Shown here: one piece after another, positions 8,387 through 15,799 of the stretch
Layout: each line of letters begins with the position of its first letter
Position numbering within the stretch: the stretch's first letter is position 1
Source: DATKJS01 sp964551995
GTDB taxonomy: Bacteria; Acidobacteriota; Aminicenantia; Aminicenantales; Saccharicenantaceae
Assembly (NCBI GenBank): GCA_964551995.1
Contig: CAZKFD010000006.1
Coordinates: forward strand, 33,036 to 97,035
DNA length: 64,000 bases
Direction: 5' to 3'
The notes under the pieces: generated by a model
What the model was told of the DNA's origin: nothing
Seen by the model: the letters and a program-made list of their open reading frames with translations, nothing else
Databases searched by the model: none
Made by a program: the position numbers and the translations under genes

Positions 8387-9097
8387 ATGAGCGAGGCGAC
8401 GAAACGCGGTTTCGGATGGATCCCGGACTATCCCGATTTCCGGGATTTCACCGAAGACACGCCGGGGGTCCGCGAGATCCTGGCGGCGGCCGGGATCCGC
8501 GCGGCTGCGGGAACGCGGGGGACGGCGGTGAATGGGGCGGGGCGCGCGACGCCCCCGGGGGCGCCGCCGGCCGCGGTGGACCTCCGCGAGTGGGCCTCGG
8601 CCGTCGAGGACCAGGGCGCCCTCGGCTCCTGCACGGCCCATGCCGGGGCCGGGGTCATCGAGTATTACGAGCGCAAGTCGTTCGGCCGGCACATCGATGC
8701 CTCGCGCCTTTTCCTCTACAAGGCCACGCGTAACCTGATGAAGATGAAGGGGGACACCGGCGCCTACCTGAGGTTGACGATGGGGGCCATGGTCCTCTTC
8801 GGCGTCGCGCCTGAGGAATACTGGCCCTACACGGACGATGATCAGGAGTTCGACAGGGAGCCGCCGGCGTTCTGTTACGCGTTCGCCCAGAATTATAAGA
8901 CGATCAAGTATTACCGGCACGACCCGCCCGGGCTGGCGCGGCGGCGGGTCCTCGACCGGCTCAAGACCTACATCGCGGCCGGCCACCCGGCGATGTTCGG
9001 CTTCACCGTCTACAGCTCCGTTAAAGCAGCAGTTTTTCGTAGGGAAATATCAGTCGCTATCGACAAAATACCGATAAATACCGATAATTTCAATTAA
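8387..9097 (+). pseudogene. Papain-family (C1) cysteine peptidase, 3' part replaced by an insert
   Basis: Residues 64-210 show a C1A-type catalytic domain: VDLREWASAVEDQGALGSC, with the nucleophile at Cys82, then helices typical of bacterial papain-like proteins without a signal peptide. The homology ends abruptly at FGFTVYSS (about base 9019). The remaining 27 codons are AT-rich and read into non-coding insert DNA. The expected catalytic His (GGHAV-like) and Asn motifs are absent, so the product should be inactive. The GGGAGG upstream of ATG 8387 is a good ribosome-binding site. The missing half is not found on the far side of the insert, so a deletion accompanied or followed the insertion. 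Confidence 0.75.
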
Positions 9098-9646
9098 AGG
9101 CCAGTTATTATACCTCCCTCTATAATAAGACCTATGCTCCGAGTACCCGCCTCCAAGGACTGCATAAAATACTTAAATTTACGCTTTTTTTAACAATAAA
9201 GGTCCGAAAAGGCACGGCAAAATAGCGATAGAAAATGTGGGAAATAAACCCTTATCCGGTAATATAAATAACGCCGATAAAATGGTAAAGGGAGGAGATT
9301 TTGCCCGCCCTAAATAGGGGATTGCAAAATGCAATAAGAAACAAAGTTTTTAGAGCCCGAGTTTTATAGTAAGTCATGAAGAACCCCCGACCCACCTGTC
9401 TTAAAGGGGGCGAGGTTAAATTGGAGAGAAACGTAGACCGATTTAAAGAGAGCGGACCATGACCGTTCTGGTTTGCGTTGGACCTCAAAATAATAGACGC
9501 CCGACGGTATTCGGGGATCCCTCCCATTACAAAGGTCCATAGGTTCGCCTTTCGTGTTTGGAGAACAGGCTAAAGCTGCATCCTTACCCTATTAGCTGAC
9601 AATTCCGTCGTGCAGACCGTCGGGGCGGGTAAAATTAGACGAGTTC

Positions 9647-10678
9647 TTAATGGTTCGGGCCGAGGAGGGCGTCCGCCTTTTCTGCGGCTTTTATAAAGGT
9701 CTCAGCCGATGGGTGAAGATATTTTTGGGTCATTAGGATATTCGCGTGGCCGAGGATTCGGCTCACAGTCGCGATATCCACTCCGGCTTCGATAAGCCCC
9801 GAAGCATAGCTGTGCCTCAGGTCGTGAAATCTGAGATCCTCGATCTGGGCCGCGACGCAGGCATTATGGAAGCTATCATAAATTGACTGGAGAGGACGGC
9901 CTTTTTTTTGCCCGGGGAAGACGAATTCGGAGCATCGGGGGAGGGCGTCGAGAGCTGCGGCGACGGCAGGGCCGAAAGGAACCTTGCGCGACTTTCCTGA
10001 TTTTGATATCCGGACGATTATGAGGCGTCTGTCGAAATCGATGTCCTTCCACCTCAAAGCGAATAGCTCACCCCTCCTTAAGCCAGTCGCCAACGCTGTA
10101 ATGATGATAGGCCTTATCCTCTCGCCCGCGGCAGCGAGGAGCCTTGAAGTTTCGTCTTTGGTTAATATCCGGTCAACAGGCGGTGGTTCTGGAAGTTTCC
10201 TCACTCTTGCCGCAGGGTTCTGATCGAGCTTCCCCCACTCGACGGCTTTATTGAAGACCATCTTCAGAAAGCTCAAGTCCCTGTTAGTCGTCGAGTTCGA
10301 TACCTGAGCGGCCCGAGTAGCTGTGAAAGTCGCCACTTCCTGAGTGGTGATTTGATGGAGAGACTTGGCCTGGAAGAACTGGCAGAGGATCTTCAGGTGG
10401 CCCTCATCGCCCTTCCAACTCTTCTTATGGGCTTTCGAGTAGACCTCAATGACCTGACGGGCGAATTTCTCAAACGGGATGTTCTCGAATTCGGGCTTTG
10501 CGAGCCCGACCAGCTCGTCCATCAAGCGTGTCTTCATGCGCACCAGAGCGGCTTCTGCTTGGGCTTTGGTAAAGAATCCCCCGTGGCGGTGGCGGACACC
10601 TTTAAACGTGAAATCAAACGCCCAGCCGTTAGAAGTTCGGTAAAGAGTCCGGGTTCTGCGCTTTTTCCGTTTTGTCAT
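9647..10678 (-). CDS. Tyrosine recombinase / phage-type integrase
   Basis: A complete 343-residue integrase. The N-terminus (residues 1-60) is the Arg/Lys-rich arm-binding domain (TLYRTSNGWAFDFTFKGVRH). A SAM-like core-binding domain spans about 65-150, and the catalytic domain follows. The active-site set is intact: R201 in TGLRRGEL, K226, H285 and R288 in HDLRH, H311 in LGHAN, and nucleophile Y320 in MTQKYLH. It catalyses site-specific integration and excision of the surrounding element. The start lies next to TTTTGTCATTTTAA on the plus strand, giving an AT-rich leader towards the divergent HTH gene. Confidence 0.92.
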   Translation of the reverse strand: MTKRKKRRTRTLYRTSNGWAFDFTFKGVRHRHGGFFTKAQAEAALVRMKTRLMDELVGLAKPEFENIPFEKFARQVIEVYSKAHKKSWKGDEGHLKILCQFFQAKSLHQITTQEVATFTATRAAQVSNSTTNRDLSFLKMVFNKAVEWGKLDQNPAARVRKLPEPPPVDRILTKDETSRLLAAAGERIRPIIITALATGLRRGELFALRWKDIDFDRRLIIVRISKSGKSRKVPFGPAVAAALDALPRCSEFVFPGQKKGRPLQSIYDSFHNACVAAQIEDLRFHDLRHSYASGLIEAGVDIATVSRILGHANILMTQKYLHPSAETFIKAAEKADALLGPNH

Positions 10679-10808
10679 TTTAATCTTGCCCTTTTAATCT
10701 AAAGCATTCGCCTAATAAAGACTATATATGACTAATTATAACACATCTTATCATAAATTAGAAGGGATTTCTTGATTCAATTATCATTGCCGGATATCAT
10801 TTACCCTA

Positions 10809-11027
10809 ATGGAAAAAACCGGACTGATGACCAAGGAAGAAGTCCAGGAATATCTAAGGATTTCTCACCAGACACTTCAGCGCTATATGAAGGAATATTG
10901 CCTTCCCTATATAAAGCTTGGTCGTCGCGTCCTCTTCGACCCCGTGGCATTGAGGGCATGGCTTAAGACAAAGACGATTGTCTCAGGAATAACGGCGAAG
11001 GCTTCGCGACGGCGAACTAATCGTTGA
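10809..11027 (+). CDS. Excisionase-like MerR-type helix-turn-helix protein (72 residues)
   Basis: MTKEEVQEYLRISHQTLQRY followed by LPYIKLGRRVLFDPVALRAWL is the standard DNA-binding domain of the helix-turn-helix_17/Xis family: a winged helix in which the second helix reads DNA and the beta-wing carries the GRRVLFD motif. A basic tail (KASRRRTNR) follows. It is divergent from the integrase with about 130 bp between the starts, the normal place for an excisionase or element repressor. Ribosome-binding sequence upstream is weak. Confidence 0.8.
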   Translation: MEKTGLMTKEEVQEYLRISHQTLQRYMKEYCLPYIKLGRRVLFDPVALRAWLKTKTIVSGITAKASRRRTNR

Positions 11028-11382
11028 TAAGCGGGCATTTAGATTTATAAGAAAATCTCCCCTTTCTCAGTAATACTTTTGTTGAAGCACTGAGTCGCCG
11101 TCACTTTATCACGTTCTATATTGGTGAGAGTGGGTGAAGATTAATCCTACCACGTAAGCCCATGAAGATGATCCTGATCCTTTCCTCGGCGCGCACATCC
11201 TCTAGCGGACTTGCCGGTGGATTTCCTAGACGACCAATTCAGTCTGTAGGTGTCATTCTACCGTCATTCATATTTCCTGATTTGACGATAGCTTGCAAGA
11301 GATGATTGGACCTTAGAATCGCACTGACGCAAATCAACTCTGTCAAGATCCGAATTAACAGTAATCGGCCGTAGGGTTTCTC

Positions 11383-13194
11383 TTAGGCCGGTTGTTGCTC
11401 CTCGATGAGGATCTGGAGGATTTCGAGTTCATCGGCGTCGAACCAAATCCGGGAGCAAGCGAGGCACTTGTCCACAGGGACGAAGTACTCGTAGTTGTAC
11501 GGCCGGGCGACCATCCCGTAGCCGCAGTACGGGCAGGGGATCCGTTCGGTGAGGGAGTCGTTGATTTTCCGCCGCTCGACAGGGTTTAGCTGGACACGGT
11601 TCCGGAACGCCTGGGCCTTAGCCAGGAGATCGTCCGAGAACGCGACCTCCCGCCGGACGATGATGCGGTCGACGGTCGCCATCTCGACGAGCTTGCCGGT
11701 GCATGAAGTGCAGAAGCCGACGGGGACGCCTTCGTAGTAGGTTTCTGAGAGCGCCACGTGGCAGCGGGGGCAGAGGTTGCGGCGGCCGGAGGCGAGGGGC
11801 TTGTTCGCGGCCGGGTCGTGGAGGGCGACGCGGACCTGGGGGAACTCCCGGGCCTTGGCTTCGATCCTCTCCTGCGTGTTCTTGATCCTTGAGAGCAGCG
11901 TGAAGCGCGGGTTCGAGAGGAGCTCCGACATGGTGAACGGCCCTTCCCATCTCTCCGGGAGGTTCGTCGCGAGCAGCCAGATGTGCGAACCGGATACGGC
12001 CGGGCCGCCGCCCGGCGCATTGAGGGGAGACGGGGCTTCGGCCGCGCCGATGGGCGCTGGCGCTGCCTCGGCGTTCGCCTCGCGCTTCAGGTCCGGGAAG
12101 AGCTCGAGTTGGCGCTTCCGGATCTCGTCGAAGGAGTGGATGACGCCGCGGGCCTGCTCGCGCTGGGCCTCGCTTTCCCGGACCTCGGCGATGATTTCCT
12201 CCGGCGTCTTGGCGGCCATGGCCGCGAGAAGGCCGAGGCGCTTCATGAAGGGCGGGTGGGTGTTGAAGATCCGCCCGGCGGGGGTGTCGGGGATGTCCCG
12301 GGAATCGGGCGGGACGATGAAGAGGGGAGCGTAGGTCATCGAGAAGTTGCCGATGAATGAGTTCTTGACCTGCGCCTTATAGATGATCCGGGCGAGGGAG
12401 TCGGGCGAGCGGCAGAACTCGACGGCCGCGGCGTCGGCCAGAAGCTCCCTCTCGCGGCTCACGAGCGTACTCAGGAGATGCATGATCAGGGCTGAGAGGC
12501 TGACGGCGAAGTAGAAGAAGGCGGGTGAGATACGGGAGGTTCCAGATGAGCTGCCGGGCGCGCGCGTGCCGCGGAAGTCGTCGTCTTCTGGCTCGAGCGC
12601 CTCGCAGAGCTTCTCGAAAATGTTGGCTAGGGAACAGACGAGGGTCAGGGTGAAGGCGTCGCCGCGGGCGATGTGGGCGAGCTCGTGAGCGGCGACGGCT
12701 TGAAGCTCGTCGCGAGTGCCGTCGGCGAGGAGGCCCTCTGTGACGGCCACGGCCGGCGTCCGGCCCTCCTCGACGAGGGCGAGGGAGTTGATGGCGAAGG
12801 AGGGGAGGACATACGCGTTGACGCGGGGCAACCCGGCCGCGATCCGGATCTCGTCGAGCGTGTCGAGAAACTGCTTATGGTATCGGTCGTTCGGGTCCGG
12901 GATGACGGCCTGAAGCCGCTTGAGGATGTAGCGCGGGCCGTTGCGCTTGGCATCAAGGAAGTGGAGGCCGCCGGAAACGGTCGCGGCGGCGAGGTCGATG
13001 ACGAAGAAGCGGAACCAGAAGGCCGACGACGCCAGCATCCCGCCTCCGAAGAAAAGGCTGACGACGAGCAGGAAGATCAGGGCGATGAAGCCGAGCGCGG
13101 CGAAGTAGAAGGCGATGACGGCGATGAACAGAAAGAAGCTCTTGGCCCGCTGGCTTTTCTGGATCTCGTAGAAATCCCTGGCAACCGCTGGCAT
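11383..13194 (-). CDS. M48-family membrane metallopeptidase with GYF-like domain and two zinc ribbons
   Basis: A 603-residue protein. Two membrane helices (about 18-50 and 55-78) precede an HtpX/Ste24-like peptidase domain with HELAH (H170, E171, H174) and third zinc ligand E250 in RERELLAD; more hydrophobic segments lie at 180-195 and 225-245. After a Pro/Ala linker comes a GYF_2-like segment (IWLLATNLPERWEGPFTMSE, about 405-425). Two zinc ribbons follow: C475/C478 with C495/C498, and C554/C557 with C577/C580, the second ending DKCLACSRIWFDADELEIL in TFIIB-type style. M48 enzymes cleave misfolded membrane proteins or prenylated peptides; the C-terminal modules suggest substrate or partner binding. 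The ribbons are cytoplasmic if topology is HtpX-like. Confidence 0.88.
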   Translation of the reverse strand: MPAVARDFYEIQKSQRAKSFFLFIAVIAFYFAALGFIALIFLLVVSLFFGGGMLASSAFWFRFFVIDLAAATVSGGLHFLDAKRNGPRYILKRLQAVIPDPNDRYHKQFLDTLDEIRIAAGLPRVNAYVLPSFAINSLALVEEGRTPAVAVTEGLLADGTRDELQAVAAHELAHIARGDAFTLTLVCSLANIFEKLCEALEPEDDDFRGTRAPGSSSGTSRISPAFFYFAVSLSALIMHLLSTLVSRERELLADAAAVEFCRSPDSLARIIYKAQVKNSFIGNFSMTYAPLFIVPPDSRDIPDTPAGRIFNTHPPFMKRLGLLAAMAAKTPEEIIAEVRESEAQREQARGVIHSFDEIRKRQLELFPDLKREANAEAAPAPIGAAEAPSPLNAPGGGPAVSGSHIWLLATNLPERWEGPFTMSELLSNPRFTLLSRIKNTQERIEAKAREFPQVRVALHDPAANKPLASGRRNLCPRCHVALSETYYEGVPVGFCTSCTGKLVEMATVDRIIVRREVAFSDDLLAKAQAFRNRVQLNPVERRKINDSLTERIPCPYCGYGMVARPYNYEYFVPVDKCLACSRIWFDADELEILQILIEEQQPA

Positions 13195-13697
13195 GATGCT
13201 CCCCGCATGATAACCGAAATAAAATCTCCTCGCAAGTAGCTATTTTATGCCTTGGCTATGGCAACTAGCTGAGGATAAATAAATTAGAAAAAATTTCGGG
13301 GCATCTTCGGGCCGTATTCGCAATTTTTGCTGACGAAGATCGAATTTGAGCATATGAGTGCTGGACGGCTTTGCTTTCTTGTCCGCGAAAAACGCTCTTA
13401 AGGGCAAAAACGGCTATATATTTTTTCTAATTGCTGCATTTTCAATGAGATGCCACAACCAAGGCGTAATGAGCAGAAGGGATAGGGAAACTTTTGCCGC
13501 CAGCGATGCGTATAAACTGACGAGAGAGATAAGACAATGCGGAGGGATTTAAGGTTTCATTCGGACTGGGACAAAGGCGCCGCGCGAGTGGCTGCGCTCG
13601 ACAATTCGTGCCCTCCAGAGCGGACAAATGACGCAAGGAATTTACATTTTGTCTTGGCTCCGGACACGTTTCCAGGCGGGATGAAGTGCGGCTAATG
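13195..13697. other. Intergenic region, no gene seen
   Basis: About 500 bp of mixed composition between the divergent M48 gene and the sigma-54 promoter. Open frames on either strand here have poor codon bias and no ribosome-binding sites. A short motif at 13304-13321 (CTTCGGGCC then GTATTCGC) nearly repeats 3290-3307. Confidence 0.4.
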
Positions 13698-13713
13698 TGG
13701 CACGGACTTTGCA
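13698..13713 (+). promoter_or_regulatory. Consensus sigma-54 (-24/-12) promoter
   Basis: TGGCACG-GACT-TTGCA matches the RpoN consensus TGGCACG-N4-TTGCW at every fixed position, with the correct 4-nt spacer. Transcription would start near 13725, about 27 bp before the ATG of the 40-codon gene at 13752. An enhancer-binding protein would be needed; none is encoded in the window. Confidence 0.75.
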
Positions 13714-13751
13714 TTATCGTGTAGTGAATATGATGAATAAGGTGGCCTGAT

Positions 13752-13874
13752 ATGAAGAAAGCACTTATGGGATTTTTCTCTGTCCTGCTCATCTTCGCTT
13801 CGCTTTGGGGCGTCAAGACCCTTAACGTCCGATCGCGATCAGAGCACAGGTCCGACACCGCGATGTGGGTCTGA
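13752..13874 (+). CDS. 40-residue membrane-anchored or secreted peptide with SDTAMW tail
   Basis: MKKALMGFFSVLLIFASLWG is a single hydrophobic helix behind two lysines, so this is a signal peptide or a type II anchor. Only about 20 residues follow, ending HRSDTAMWV. It sits directly behind a consensus sigma-54 promoter, and a GGTGG sequence lies about 10 nt before the ATG. The tail resembles ITSDYAMWTAP in the small protein encoded at 28982, which also has a single N-terminal helix. No known family is recognised. The hypothetical gene at 13947 follows on the same strand 72 bp later and may share the transcript. Confidence 0.6.
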   Translation: MKKALMGFFSVLLIFASLWGVKTLNVRSRSEHRSDTAMWV

Positions 13875-13946
13875 ACATCGGCTCCACAAGGCGAGCGGAG
13901 GAAACCTATGATGCCCGTAGAGCGTATATATAAATGAGGGTTTGAG

Positions 13947-14162
13947 ATGATGATCGAAAAGAGCGCGATCATGACAATCGGGGCGCTGACCGCAGCCGAG
14001 ATGGAGCGGCCTATGCAGATCCGTCTCTCCCTGAATCCGGGCGCGCCTGTGATCCATCAGATGTCGGCCGCCGTGGACAAGAAGCTCCGCGCCGGCGCAC
14101 ACCGCATCTCCGTGAAACACTTCTCCTATAAAAAGCGCATCCAGATCGAAAGGATCAATTGA
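13947..14162 (+). CDS. Hypothetical protein, 71 residues
   Basis: Codons are strongly GC-biased in third position, as in neighbouring real genes, and GAGGGTTTGAG precedes tandem ATGs. The protein is soluble and basic at the end (KHFSYKKRIQIERIN), with a Met-rich first third. No domain is recognised. It follows the sigma-54-driven peptide gene and precedes the ammonia-lyase gene, with some 190 bp to the latter. Confidence 0.55.
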   Translation: MMIEKSAIMTIGALTAAEMERPMQIRLSLNPGAPVIHQMSAAVDKKLRAGAHRISVKHFSYKKRIQIERIN

Positions 14163-14351
14163 AGAGGCGCCCTGAGTCGAAGCCGGAGCGGCTGATTTTC
14201 GATCTCCACGAGCAATTTTCCCGGCCGGACGCTTGACTAGTCTTGCCAGGCGACAATCCCTTGGATTTCCGCAGGCCGTCGTGCGCGCTGGCGCCGCCCT
14301 GGTTGATTTCTCCCGCGGCTATTGGTTAAATTAAGATAAGCGAGGGCGGAT

Positions 14352-15782
14352 ATGAGACGAAACCCCGGCGCGGCGGAGCGGACGGCTCGGGCCACCCGGA
14401 GGGGTGCGCAGACGGGAGCGAGGACGCGGATCGAAAAGGACTCCCTCGGCCGCAAAGCCGTTCCAGCGGGCGCCTACTTCGGCATCCAGACTCAGCGCGC
14501 TGTCGAAAATTTTCCGATTAGCGGACTGAGGGCCCCTGCCGTCCTCGTCGATGCCGCGGCCCAGATCAAAAAATGCGCAGCGCGGGCCAACGCCCAACTT
14601 GGGCGTCTCGATCGCCGGCGTGCCGCGGCCGTCGTCAGGGCCTGCGACGAGGTCCTCTCGGGGAAGTTCCGTGATCAGTTCGTGGTCGACATCTTCCAGA
14701 TGGGCGCCGGGACGTCGTTCCACATGAACATGAACGAGGTCCTCGCCAACCGCGCAGAACAGATCCTCGGCGGCCGCAAGGGGCAATACCGGATCGTCCA
14801 CCCGAACGACCACGTCAACATGGGCCAGAGCACGAACGATGTTTACCCGACGGCGATGCGATTGGCCGCTCTCAAGCTCCTGCGCCGCGACCTCGCTCCC
14901 GCCTTGCGCGATTTTTGGCGCGGGCTCGAGCGCAAGGGTCGCGAGTTCGCTCACGTCGTCAAATCCGGCCGGACCCATCTCCAGGATGCGGTACCCATCC
15001 AAATGGGCCAGGAGTTCGCTGCCTACGCTTCCGCCATTCGCCAGGCCTCGGGCACGCTGGAGCGGGCGGCACGCGGGCTCGAGCGGCTCGGGATTGGCGG
15101 CACTGCCGTCGGCACGGGCATCAACGCGGACCCGCGCTACGCTGCGCTCATGGTGCGGCTCCTGGCTGCGGAAACACGCCTGCCTCTTAGGCGGGCGGCT
15201 GACATGCGCGAGGCTATGCAGAGCCTGCGCCCCTTCGCGGACGTCTCCGCGGCCCTCCGCAACTTGGCCCTCGAACTGACGCGGATCGCGAACGACCTGC
15301 GCCTCCTCTCGTCGGGGCCGCGGACCGGCCTCGCGGAGATCTCGCTGCCCGCCGTCGGCCCCGGCTCGTCCATCATGCCCGGCAAGGTCAACCCAAGCAT
15401 GCTCGAGATGCTCAACCAGGTGTGTTTCCAGGTGGTGGGCTGCGACTTGGCCGTAGCCGCTGCGGTCCAGGCGGGCCAGCTCGAGCTCAACGTCATGATG
15501 CCGGCAGTCGCCTTCAACCTTCTTTTCATGATGGGCATTTTAGCCAACGCGCTCCGTGAGGTCGGGGCCCGGTGTATCGCGGGGATCGAGGCGAGCGTCG
15601 ATCGCTGCCGGATGTATGCCGAGACAAGCCTCGGGCTCGTAACCGCCGTCTCCCCGATCATCGGGTATGCGGCCGCGGCAGAGGTGGCCAAGGAAGCGGT
15701 GTCGGGCGGCAAGCCCGTGATTGACGTCCTCCGCGAGCGGGGGCTCCTCGACGCCGCGACTCTCGCTCATCTTCTCAAATAG
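14352..15782 (+). CDS. aspA: Aspartate ammonia-lyase-like enzyme (fumarase/aspartase superfamily)
   Basis: A 476-residue superfamily member. RIEKDSLGRKAVPAGAYFGI at residues 26-45 and ENFPISG match the aspartase N-terminus, and GSSIMPGKVNPSMLEMLNQV is the superfamily signature carrying the catalytic serine loop. The following stretch QAGQLELNVMMP is closer to aspartase than to class II fumarase. It would interconvert L-aspartate with fumarate and ammonia in the cytosol. The first 25 residues are Arg-rich and not part of the fold, so the true start could be slightly downstream, but GAGGGCGGAT before ATG 14352 supports the one given. Fumarase activity remains possible. It is followed 17 bp later by hrpA. 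Confidence 0.78.
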   Translation: MRRNPGAAERTARATRRGAQTGARTRIEKDSLGRKAVPAGAYFGIQTQRAVENFPISGLRAPAVLVDAAAQIKKCAARANAQLGRLDRRRAAAVVRACDEVLSGKFRDQFVVDIFQMGAGTSFHMNMNEVLANRAEQILGGRKGQYRIVHPNDHVNMGQSTNDVYPTAMRLAALKLLRRDLAPALRDFWRGLERKGREFAHVVKSGRTHLQDAVPIQMGQEFAAYASAIRQASGTLERAARGLERLGIGGTAVGTGINADPRYAALMVRLLAAETRLPLRRAADMREAMQSLRPFADVSAALRNLALELTRIANDLRLLSSGPRTGLAEISLPAVGPGSSIMPGKVNPSMLEMLNQVCFQVVGCDLAVAAAVQAGQLELNVMMPAVAFNLLFMMGILANALREVGARCIAGIEASVDRCRMYAETSLGLVTAVSPIIGYAAAAEVAKEAVSGGKPVIDVLRERGLLDAATLAHLLK

Positions 15783-15799
15783 GTTATAATTTAGGCATC

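Larger units (their letters stand above)
9020..11382. mobile_element. Small integrated element with tyrosine integrase and HTH protein (bounds approximate)
   Basis: The left edge is placed where the peptidase homology stops and composition drops from very GC-rich to AT-rich. The insert contains a leftward integrase, a rightward excisionase-like gene, and two stretches without recognisable genes (9098-9646 and 11028-11382). The right edge is unknown and must lie before the end of the M48 gene at 11383. I looked for attachment-site direct repeats at the ends and saw none. It may be the remnant of a larger element. Confidence 0.6.

Noticed and set aside
9252..9527. A 91-codon minus-strand frame in the integrase element
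   Set aside because: No start signal and no protein-like pattern beyond AT-rich hydrophobics; left as non-coding.
13442..13972. A 176-codon minus-strand frame over the sigma-54 promoter region
   Set aside because: No ribosome-binding site, poor codon bias, and it overlaps the better-supported peptide gene and promoter on the other strand.
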